Position numbers and translations under genes: made by a program | Shown here: positions 1-5,303 of the stretch, one piece after another | Numbering within the stretch: position 1 is the stretch's first letter | Layout: each line of letters opens with the position of its first letter | Source of the DNA: Candidatus Pacearchaeota archaeon | Lineage (GTDB): Archaea; Nanoarchaeota; Nanoarchaeia; Pacearchaeales; GW2011-AR1 | DNA length: 5,303 nt | Assembly (NCBI GenBank): GCA_023228245.1 | Contig: JALOBN010000097.1 | Coordinates: forward strand, 1-5,303 | Direction: 5' to 3' | Notes under the pieces: generated by a model | Seen by the model: the letters and a program-made list of their open reading frames with translations, nothing else | Database searches by the model: none | Told to the model about the DNA's origin: nothing

Positions 1-446
1 TTTGTCGCAAAGTCGCCGTTGGTAATAAGCGTTGCACCAAGCGTTGCCTCAGAGGCGGCAATGGCATCAACAGTTAAACCGCCCACAGTCAGCGCAAACG
101 CCCCCACGTTCCAGTCGGCGGTGAGGGGAACACTTGCGTCAGCCTTCAAATATCCGCTCAGCGAAACCGCCGCCCACGACAAACCGCCGCTGCCGTCGTT
201 CAGGAGGTAGCCTGCCCCATTCGCAAGGCTCGTGAACTTCTTGCTGGCATTGAGATAGGCCAACGTCGAGGCCGTGCCGCCCGAGAGCGTCAGGCCGGCG
301 AAGGTCGGGCTGGAGGTGGTCAGCAGCGCCTGATTGCTCGCCGGCTTCCACAACCAGTTCCCCAGCGTGAACTGAATCGGCTTGCTCGTAGAACCAAGGG
401 GCAACAGTAGCCCCATCAGCATGATCGAAATCAATATCCTTTTCAT
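1..446 (-). CDS. Fibre-like tail protein with N-terminal signal peptide (partial, 148 aa visible)
   Basis: The gene starts at ATG 446-444 behind AGGAGG and stays open to the left edge, so only the N-terminal 148 residues are seen. Residues 1-20 (MKRILISIMLMGLLLPLGST) have two basic residues, a hydrophobic core and a small, polar end, which is a typical Sec signal peptide; there is no cysteine, so no lipobox. The remainder is low-complexity and rich in S, T, G, A and L: TTSSPTFAGLTLSGG (43-57), LAYLNASKKFTSLANGAGYL (62-81), NDGSGGLSW (83-91), GYLKADASVPLTADWNVGAF (98-117) and LITNGDFA (140-147). 'TSSPTFAGLTLSG' and 'LKADASVPLTADWNVGA' are pattern-matched from memory as typical of environmental phage tail fibres, and 'LITNGDF' often opens a carbohydrate-binding jelly-roll. 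It is last in the visible tail operon, a usual place for fibre genes. A secreted or surface adhesin carried by the phage is the main alternative. Confidence 0.75.
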   Translation of the reverse strand, partial: MKRILISIMLMGLLLPLGSTSKPIQFTLGNWLWKPASNQALLTTSSPTFAGLTLSGGTASTLAYLNASKKFTSLANGAGYLLNDGSGGLSWAAVSLSGYLKADASVPLTADWNVGAFALTVGGLTVDAIAASEATLGATLITNGDFAT

Positions 447-450
447 GTTG

Positions 451-456
451 CCTCCT
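451..456 (-). promoter_or_regulatory. Perfect AGGAGG ribosome-binding site overlapping the upstream stop
   Basis: On the coding strand the sequence reads TAAGGAGGCAACATG. The TAA is the stop of the C1q-like gene, and its last A is the first base of the AGGAGG Shine-Dalgarno box, which lies four bases before the ATG of the fibre-like gene. This is the strongest ribosome-binding site in the window and fixes the start of the left-edge gene. The arrangement lets a terminating ribosome re-initiate, but the strong box would also support independent initiation, possibly at a higher rate than the genes upstream. Confidence 0.85.
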
Positions 457-989
457 TATACCAATGCAACCATGTGGCCGCACAAGAAACTGTTCGCCTC
501 GCCGGTGACAATGTCCGTCGTGTCATCAGCCCCTGAATAAACGTAAAGCGTAATCAAGTCATCAGCCGCCAACTGAACGAAATCATTGACCTGCATGACA
601 ATGTTCTGGCCAATGCCATTGCCGGCCACATACGTCGTTGAAATAGCCGCCCCGTTTTTGTAAATCGCAAGATAGTTGTTGGTGTTGACTTTGACGCTGG
701 TCAGCTTCACCTGCCCCTTGAGCGCATACAAGCCATCAGTCGGAGCCGTGAAGTCGTAATCGGTCACCGCGTCGAAATACCCACCAGCATCAAAACTCTC
801 ACCATCCAAAACGACCTTAATCCATGTGTTGTGCGTGATATTGCTCTGCGCGCTGCTGACGTAGGCGCGGAACTGGGCCCGGCTCTTGATCGCCGTCTGG
901 TTGCCGATCATCTCCCAAATGCCGTGCGCTATTTTGGGATCGAGCGCCTTGTGGTTGTTCAGATCGTTCTTTTCAGCCTTGTCGCCCAT
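456..989 (-). CDS. Small C1q/TNF-like jelly-roll protein, probable receptor-binding or tail-tip subunit (177 aa)
   Basis: The start ATG (989-987) overlaps the hub gene's TAA as TAATG, with GGAG eight bases upstream (998-1001). Residues 1-38 are hydrophilic with a short helix-like stretch (DPKIAHGIWEMIGNQTAIKS). From about residue 39 the pattern is that of a C1q-like jelly-roll: FRAYVSSAQSNIT, then WIKVVLDGESFDAGGYFDAV, then YDFTAPTDGLYALKGQVKL, YLAIYKNGAAIST, DLITLYVYSGADDT and a closing FLCGHMVALV. The F-T-A-P..G-Y strand and the final hydrophobic strand are the recognisable landmarks. C1q-like domains normally form trimers and serve as binding heads; in phages they occur on tail-fibre and receptor-binding proteins. 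There is no signal peptide and no collagen-like stalk. The protein probably attaches by its N-terminal part to the hub or fibre. Fold assignment is fairly firm; receptor binding is inference. Confidence 0.8.
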   Translation of the reverse strand: MGDKAEKNDLNNHKALDPKIAHGIWEMIGNQTAIKSRAQFRAYVSSAQSNITHNTWIKVVLDGESFDAGGYFDAVTDYDFTAPTDGLYALKGQVKLTSVKVNTNNYLAIYKNGAAISTTYVAGNGIGQNIVMQVNDFVQLAADDLITLYVYSGADDTTDIVTGEANSFLCGHMVALV

Positions 990-3900
990 TAAACACGCTC
1001 CAATATGACCTGCGTCCTGCCGCCGCTCTGCTGCTTGCTGATCGACAATATCCGCATGAGCCGCCTGTTCGCCGTGCCGCTCGGCTTGAAAAACCTATCC
1101 CTGGTAAGATAAACCACATCGCCAGGCATGTGCGTGAACAGCACCCTCGGAACGGTCAGCATCACCTTAGTCTTATCCAATACATCTACAACGGCATCAG
1201 ACAGCGTCGCTGCGTCAGATGCAGAACTCAATGCCGTATAAACATCGAGCACCTTGCTCACCCCGTGCATGTATGTGGCCGACGGCAGCAATGTCCGCAA
1301 TAGCGAAAACTTATCCTGGCTGGAATCCTCGCCATACCAGATATTGATCTCCGAAAATATCGAATCCCTGTTGCGGCTCATGCTGAACCCATCCATGACA
1401 AACTCGTTGGGGATATAGCTGATCCCGCTTGGTGCGCCGGTCAGCCGCACCTTGATTCCCAATCGCCCCTCCGCGTCCTGAAACGTGTCTGCCTGGATGC
1501 TGTGCTCAATGCGCCGGATCAATTCCTGGCTGTCAATTTCTTTCCAAAGGTACAGGGACAGGGCGGTTGTCTTGGAGAGATGAGTGGCCCAGATGGAGTC
1601 GAGATCGAGATCGTCATTTCCCACGTTCAGGAAGTTGTTGAGGATGCTCTTGAATATGTGCGCCCCTGTAGTGATTGGATTGTCGCCTTCAGTAACCGCC
1701 CCCGTAAAATCAACAAGGATGATGTCGTCTGTTGCGTAAGGCAAGCTGGCAGCGAGTATGATCCTTCCCCGCCTATAGTCAACAAAATAATCCGTATCAA
1801 CAACCAAAGTGCTGCCGTTTTGATAGACGTTCCCAACTGACCTTATGCGCCCGTTGTGAAATTCAAATATCCGATTGTTGGTGTCAATGCAAATCGGGAC
1901 TGCGTTGGTGATCGTGCCATATCCATAAGGCTTGACCCTGTCAACCGCATTGGTGTCCAGCGCCGCAAATTCATCAGTGCTGTATTTCTCAATCGGCAAC
2001 GTCCTATGGATGCCGTCCCTGTAATCGCGCAGGGAAAACGTCATGCGCCGGTCAGTGCATTCGTAACTGTCAACAATGCCTGTGTTCACGGTATGGAAAT
2101 CGCTGTAATCGAAATCCTCCCCGCCGGCCAAAATGCGGATCTTCCGGTTCAGCCACAAGTAAGTCCCGAACTTTTTATCAAAAAAATTAACCCCGTTGAT
2201 CTCTCCATTAATAAATGAAACGCTGCCCGAACTGATGACGAAGTTCCCCTCGAAGTACGGCGAAATCTCCTGGCTGATGTCAGGGATGCCGTCCGATGCA
2301 ACCAGCGGCAAATAATAGTTGCCATTGAACACCGTCTCATTGCCGGCTTCCTGATGCGTGGTGAAAAACATCCAGAACGAACCGATCATGACATAATCAC
2401 CAGGATCATCCGATCCGCTGGAATGGATATACACCTTGCCGTTAATGACGTCGTGATACCACGAGCCGGCATTGCTCTCTACGTCAGCCGCGCTCGTTTG
2501 CTCAGTCAGCGATGTCCCATTCTCCCGCACGTCATCCAGCTCGCATCCCCGCTGATCGAAGCTAATCTCATAGGTATATGTGCTGCCATCGGTCAATGTC
2601 CACCCGCCAAGCTCAATCGCCGGGTTGGCTTCAACCAGGTAAATCAGCTTCGGCGAACTCTTGCGGATCAATCGCTCAAATGCCGATGGGGAATAGCTAC
2701 TCCTGGTGGTCTGCTGAATCGCAGCCGTCGCTGAACCATATCCAGCGCCATTGCCGGCGGCAACCTTGAAATAATACAACGTGCCAGCCGTCAAGCCGGT
2801 CACCCTGAACTCTTCAATCAAATCGGGGACAACCACGTTAGTGTAGGTAATATCATCCAACGAATAGCTTATCGTTACCCGATCAACATCCGTTGTGCCG
2901 AGCGACCACGTCAACCGCACCCATTTATCCTGATATTCTGACACAGCCAAATCTGTCGGAACTGACGGATTGTTGGGCGTGGTAACTGCAACCTCGTCGC
3001 TATACCCCGAATATGATCCGGGATCCTGATATGCCCTCACCTTGAACGTATAAGTCGTGTTTTTCGTCAAGCCGGTCACGCGGTACGCGTTTCTGTTGGG
3101 TTCAAGCTGGGCGATCTCTGAGTATGCCCCAGCCCCCTCTTTCATCTCTAGCGAGTGATAGTCTTCTTCGGACGAATTGTCATCGAAGTATAAATCGACA
3201 ATTGTACCCCTTGCGGCAACAACAACAAGATTGGTTGGCGCGGCAATAGCGGCCCAAGTTACCGCCGTAGCAACGGTGCAATACTTGGAGTACCCGCTGG
3301 AATTGCGCGACCTCACCCTGAACCAATACTGCGTGTTGCTGGTGAGGCCGGTTACGGCATACGTGGTAATGTTCCGGCTGACCGTGGCGATAACCGCAAA
3401 GCCGGCTGACGCGCTCGTTGAGGATTGTTCAACCTTGAAATCAATCTCGTTGTCAGCATTGTCAACCCAATTCAACCTGGCACCCGTTGTCGCTGTGGCC
3501 TCAGCCGTCAACCCGCTCGGCGCAGCAGGCGGGTCTGACATCACAACCGTTTCGGTATTCGACGCGGCAGACGTGGTCAGCGAATTGTAGGCTTTTACGT
3601 AGAAAGAATAACTCGCTCCAGGGGTGAGGCTTGTTGCCGTGTATGTTTCAACATTAGGCCCAAGCGTTGCCAACAAGCTTCCATTTTTGTAGACTTTGAA
3701 GCCGCTCTCGTTTTGGCAGTTGTCAGTCCATGTCAACACGCATTCGGTTCCACCGGAACCGGATGTGCCGGATAAACCGCTCGGTGCCGGCAGCGGCGTC
3801 GTGGCGTTGGCTGAATTTGAGATTGCCGTTTCAGGATCAATGTCGCCAACTGCGACGTGCAGCCGATAGTAATACTTGGTCCCGTCCTGGCAGCTTGAGT

Positions 3901-4072
3901 CGGAGTAACTCGTCGCAGTTCCCGGCAGCGCGGCAATTTGCGACCATGACGATCCGTTCAAGCTGCGGTCGACCGCGATGTCGTCATAGCCCTGCGGATT
4001 GCTCCAGGATAGGTTAATCCTACCAGCGCTGGCAGCGACGGCGGCCAGGTTGCTTGGAGCTGTGATCGCCAT
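989..4072 (-). CDS. Fibronectin type III domains fused to a tail-hub-like region (1027 aa)
   Basis: The chosen start is ATG 4072-4070, giving 1027 residues. It overlaps the previous stop as TAATG and has AGGTG five bases upstream. A TTG start at 4159 would lengthen the frame by 29 codons, but these would lie entirely inside the previous gene. Five fibronectin type III domains fill the N-terminal half, at about residues 4-92, 95-177, 182-273, 277-365 and 370-456. Each has the opening AP/VP strand, a central W or aromatic strand (LSWSNP, LTWTDN, LNWVDN, LYFDDN, LTWSLG) and the YxVTGLTxxTxYxFxV-type hairpin, weaker in the first. Residues 460-1027 are a different, non-repetitive region. It contains GSWYHDVINGKVYIHSS (536-552), ISQEISPYFEGNFVISSGSV (599-618), KIRILAGGEDFDYSDF (644-659) and SLRDYRDGIHRTLPI (680-694), and ends in beta-strands (VMLTVPRVLFTHMPGDVVYL, RTQVILERV). 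This layout resembles central tail-hub or baseplate-hub proteins of long-tailed phages, which join the tube to the fibres. Virion role is well supported; the exact hub assignment is inference. Confidence 0.85.
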   Translation of the reverse strand: MAITAPSNLAAVAASAGRINLSWSNPQGYDDIAVDRSLNGSSWSQIAALPGTATSYSDSSCQDGTKYYYRLHVAVGDIDPETAISNSANATTPLPAPSGLSGTSGSGGTECVLTWTDNCQNESGFKVYKNGSLLATLGPNVETYTATSLTPGASYSFYVKAYNSLTTSAASNTETVVMSDPPAAPSGLTAEATATTGARLNWVDNADNEIDFKVEQSSTSASAGFAVIATVSRNITTYAVTGLTSNTQYWFRVRSRNSSGYSKYCTVATAVTWAAIAAPTNLVVVAARGTIVDLYFDDNSSEEDYHSLEMKEGAGAYSEIAQLEPNRNAYRVTGLTKNTTYTFKVRAYQDPGSYSGYSDEVAVTTPNNPSVPTDLAVSEYQDKWVRLTWSLGTTDVDRVTISYSLDDITYTNVVVPDLIEEFRVTGLTAGTLYYFKVAAGNGAGYGSATAAIQQTTRSSYSPSAFERLIRKSSPKLIYLVEANPAIELGGWTLTDGSTYTYEISFDQRGCELDDVRENGTSLTEQTSAADVESNAGSWYHDVINGKVYIHSSGSDDPGDYVMIGSFWMFFTTHQEAGNETVFNGNYYLPLVASDGIPDISQEISPYFEGNFVISSGSVSFINGEINGVNFFDKKFGTYLWLNRKIRILAGGEDFDYSDFHTVNTGIVDSYECTDRRMTFSLRDYRDGIHRTLPIEKYSTDEFAALDTNAVDRVKPYGYGTITNAVPICIDTNNRIFEFHNGRIRSVGNVYQNGSTLVVDTDYFVDYRRGRIILAASLPYATDDIILVDFTGAVTEGDNPITTGAHIFKSILNNFLNVGNDDLDLDSIWATHLSKTTALSLYLWKEIDSQELIRRIEHSIQADTFQDAEGRLGIKVRLTGAPSGISYIPNEFVMDGFSMSRNRDSIFSEINIWYGEDSSQDKFSLLRTLLPSATYMHGVSKVLDVYTALSSASDAATLSDAVVDVLDKTKVMLTVPRVLFTHMPGDVVYLTRDRFFKPSGTANRRLMRILSISKQQSGGRTQVILERV
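2705..4063 (-). repeat. Array of five fibronectin type III domains in the hub-like protein
   Basis: Five tandem Fn3 units of about 83-92 residues are coded here. Their approximate spans are 3797-4063, 3542-3790, 3254-3529, 2978-3244 and 2705-2965. In the last three, the VTGLT hairpin begins at residues 240, 332 and 424, an exact period of 92 residues (276 bases). The first two units are more diverged (SSCQDGTKY and TSLTPGASY at the same place) and lie at unequal spacing. In phages, Fn3 domains are common accessory modules on tail proteins and are thought to assist weak, reversible surface binding; that role is general knowledge, not shown here. Confidence 0.85.
3065..3079. repeat. 15-base direct repeat, copy 2 (copy 1 at 2789-2803)
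   Basis: The 15-mer CGTCAAGCCGGTCAC occurs at 2789-2803 and again at 3065-3079, exactly 276 bases apart. A degenerate third copy (11 of 15 identical by eye) lies at 3341-3355, another 276 bases on. All three code the VTGLT-type hairpin of consecutive Fn3 domains, so the repeat is a relic of domain duplication or of recombination between domains rather than a regulatory site. Confidence 0.8.
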
Positions 4073-5187
4073 TACAGCACCTGTTCCACCGGCATATCCC
4101 AGGACCAATAATTGTAATAGTCGCAGGATGGCAGCGCGGTTTCCCTTAACCTTACCCAATACGAATAATTGTTGACTGAATCAGCGTCCGTTGTGTCAGT
4201 GCATATCCATATCGCCTTGCGTATGCCGCACTCGGCCAACAGCAGCCGCACCTCAGCAATTGACGTTGAATCCAACCCCTGAAAGCTATAATCGCGGTTT
4301 ATTAAAGCAGGACGCTCCTGCACGACGAATATGTTATTGCTCGGAGAATATTCCATCTCGGTTTCATCGACCTCACCCTCAGTATATGGGCCGAATCCGC
4401 GATTAGGCTGAAAATATTTCCCCACCACAAACGAACCAACCTGAATGTACATGGACGGATTGGTTTTGTCTATAATTGTCAAACGGACGTATCGCTTTGT
4501 CCTGGCGGTTGTCAGATACGCGAATATGTTATTCGTTTTCCATGTCAGTACATCAGTAACGGTATTTGTCGTGAACGCATCGTCATCAGCCCCGACAACA
4601 GCGATATATGACGCAGAAGATGACAGGTTGTGGTTCAACAACGCCACCGAGTCATACTCGCTCTCTGCACCCAGATCAAAATATATTGAATAGCTGGTAT
4701 GAATCACTACCGTGTCGGATGTATAAGTGTCGGCTCCGGTATCGTTTGCCGTTTTGGAGTACCCCAGCAGCTCCGCAGCGCAGTTGGCTGTATTGGTTCC
4801 GCTCTGCCAGCGGATCGTGAAGTTGCCGGCGGCCCTGGCGATGGTGAATTTGCCGGTGCTCTCGTCATACGAAACGGTATATGTGCCGCCGGCTGCATCC
4901 ATCCTCGTCTTAATCTTAGTGGCCAGCGTTTGCCCGTTGTATATTCCAGGGGTAATTGTAGCCGTCAACTCTGCGCCGCCCTCGTCGAAGTCGATGTACT
5001 TGTTTGTGCTTGAAACATAGAATGTGCCGTTGCCGGTATCTGTTCCATACCGCGACCGCGCCGGCAATGCGAGCATGTCATCCTGAATGTTCTCGACCGG
5101 GAACTGCGGATGCTCGGTGTGCGGTGATGTCGACAATACGGATGCGTTGCGGATTAGGTTTTTATAAACAAGCCTGCACGTTGTCAT
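4072..5187 (-). CDS. Tail protein, discoidin/galactose-binding-like, probable distal tail component (371 aa)
   Basis: This complete gene starts at ATG 5187-5185 behind a GGGGAG ribosome-binding site and overlaps the previous stop by ATGA. I do not recognise a named family with certainty. Residues 1-48 hold a strand-rich start with HPQFPVENIQDDMLALPARS, the type of opening seen in phage tail proteins with a galactose-binding-like fold. Residues about 50-165 form a separate beta-rich segment (ITPGIYNGQTLATKIKTRM, then YTVSYDESTGKFTI, then AAELLGYSK). The discoidin-like pattern resumes at SYSIYFDLGAESEYDSVALL (165-184) and continues through RYVRLTIID (232-240) and YIQVGSFVVGKYF (247-259). The C-terminus is aromatic-rich (DYYNYWSWDMPVEQVL). 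There is no signal peptide or membrane segment. Position between a possible tape measure gene and a hub-like gene suggests a tail-tip ring or adaptor role; carbohydrate binding is possible but not shown. Its TAA stop shares one base with the next ATG. Confidence 0.8.
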   Translation of the reverse strand: MTTCRLVYKNLIRNASVLSTSPHTEHPQFPVENIQDDMLALPARSRYGTDTGNGTFYVSSTNKYIDFDEGGAELTATITPGIYNGQTLATKIKTRMDAAGGTYTVSYDESTGKFTIARAAGNFTIRWQSGTNTANCAAELLGYSKTANDTGADTYTSDTVVIHTSYSIYFDLGAESEYDSVALLNHNLSSSASYIAVVGADDDAFTTNTVTDVLTWKTNNIFAYLTTARTKRYVRLTIIDKTNPSMYIQVGSFVVGKYFQPNRGFGPYTEGEVDETEMEYSPSNNIFVVQERPALINRDYSFQGLDSTSIAEVRLLLAECGIRKAIWICTDTTDADSVNNYSYWVRLRETALPSCDYYNYWSWDMPVEQVL

Positions 5188-5303
5188 GCGCTCCCCACTA
5201 TGGCCTTGCCGGCCACCTTCAATTTGCCGATGCGGCTGGTTTCCTCAATGACCTTGGCCATCCACCCCTTCATCTCTTTGCCGTCCAGGAAAATGCGGTT
5301 CTG
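5184..5303 (-). CDS. C-terminal end of an upstream tail gene, possibly tape measure protein (partial)
   Basis: Only the last 39 codons and the TGA stop are in the window; the 5' part lies beyond the right edge. The readable tail contains RIFLDGKEMKGW, then a short amphipathic stretch (MAKVIEETSRIGKLKV), and ends in KAIVGSA. A 'YLDG/FLDG' strand followed by a short helix close to the C-terminus is, from general knowledge, common at the end of phage tape measure proteins, and this gene sits immediately before a distal-tail-like protein and a hub-like protein, where a tape measure gene normally lies. The stop overlaps the next start as ATGA (TGA at 5186-5184, ATG at 5187-5185), which implies coupled translation. 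The reading frame is well supported by this junction. The tape measure assignment is an inference from 39 residues and synteny; any other tail protein could end this way. Confidence 0.6.
   Translation of the reverse strand, partial: QNRIFLDGKEMKGWMAKVIEETSRIGKLKVAGKAIVGSA

Noticed and set aside
139..483. Minus-strand frame of 114 codons overlapping the fibre-like gene.
   Set aside because: It is a frame-shifted reading of the left-edge gene and lacks its own ribosome-binding site; the AGGAGG-preceded frame at 446 carries the signal peptide and the fibre motifs.
1502..2734. Several + strand open frames of about 110-126 codons.
   Set aside because: All lie antisense to the hub-like region, show no domain pattern and no operon arrangement.
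2751..2763. Short perfect inverted repeat TTGCCG-G-CGGCAA.
   Set aside because: It is a 6-base stem with a one-base loop, with no T-run, inside the fifth Fn3 domain; too small for a terminator and explained by Ala-Ala-Gly-Asn codons.
3177..3590. Open frame of 137 codons on the + strand.
   Set aside because: It is antisense to the Fn3 array, has no recognisable domain, and its composition follows the opposite strand's codons; the minus-strand gene is unambiguous.
4073..4159. A 29-codon N-terminal extension of the hub-like protein that looks like a leader (ILRLLQLLVLGYAGG).
   Set aside because: It would need a TTG start and lies wholly inside the preceding gene in another frame. The ATG at 4072 has the TAATG overlap and AGGTG box, and the first Fn3 domain starts right after it, so the hydrophobic stretch is a by-product of the other gene's codons.
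4445..5020. Overlapping + strand open frames of 70-104 codons.
   Set aside because: They are antisense to the 371-residue tail gene, which has full junction support; several overlap one another in different frames.
1..5303. Defence genes, toxin-antitoxin pairs, retroelements, diversity-generating repeats, tRNAs or CRISPR arrays.
   Set aside because: The window is filled by five tail-type genes; no reverse transcriptase, nuclease or array-like spacing is seen, and the only repeats are the Fn3-coding ones.

Overview
This window is a minus-strand, gap-free stretch of a tailed-phage (or prophage) tail module. Five protein genes run right to left: the 3' end of one gene at the right edge, three complete genes, and a fifth that runs off the left edge. 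Every junction is an overlap or near-overlap (ATGA, TAATG, TAATG, TAAGGAGG), so the block is almost certainly one transcript with coupled translation. No promoter, terminator, RNA gene, insertion sequence or CRISPR array is visible. The only base pairs outside coding sequence are the 9 at 447-455.

In order of transcription, the first gene is the last 39 residues of a protein that, by position and by its RIFLDGKEM motif, may be the tape measure protein (5184 to the right edge). The second is a 371-residue tail protein with discoidin-like character and an inserted beta-rich segment (4072-5187). The third is a 1027-residue protein with five fibronectin type III domains fused in front of a tail-hub-like region (989-4072). 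The fourth is a 177-residue protein with a C1q/TNF-like jelly-roll, probably a receptor-binding or tail-tip subunit (456-989). The last is a fibre-like protein that begins with a convincing signal peptide, a surprising feature for a virion component (left edge to 446).

The order 'possible tape measure, distal tail protein, hub, small receptor-binding-like protein, fibre' is the usual one for the tip end of a long-tailed phage. The genes together would build the tail tip and the host-adhesion apparatus. The host cannot be named from the sequence: base composition is near balanced, Shine-Dalgarno signals are clear, and the style of the proteins is that of poorly characterised environmental bacterial phages.

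I see no defence system, enzyme cassette or other clearly new machinery. The points most worth a second look are the signal peptide on the fibre-like protein, the N-terminal placement and exact 92-residue register of the Fn3 domains on the hub-like protein, and the domain inserted in the 371-residue protein.
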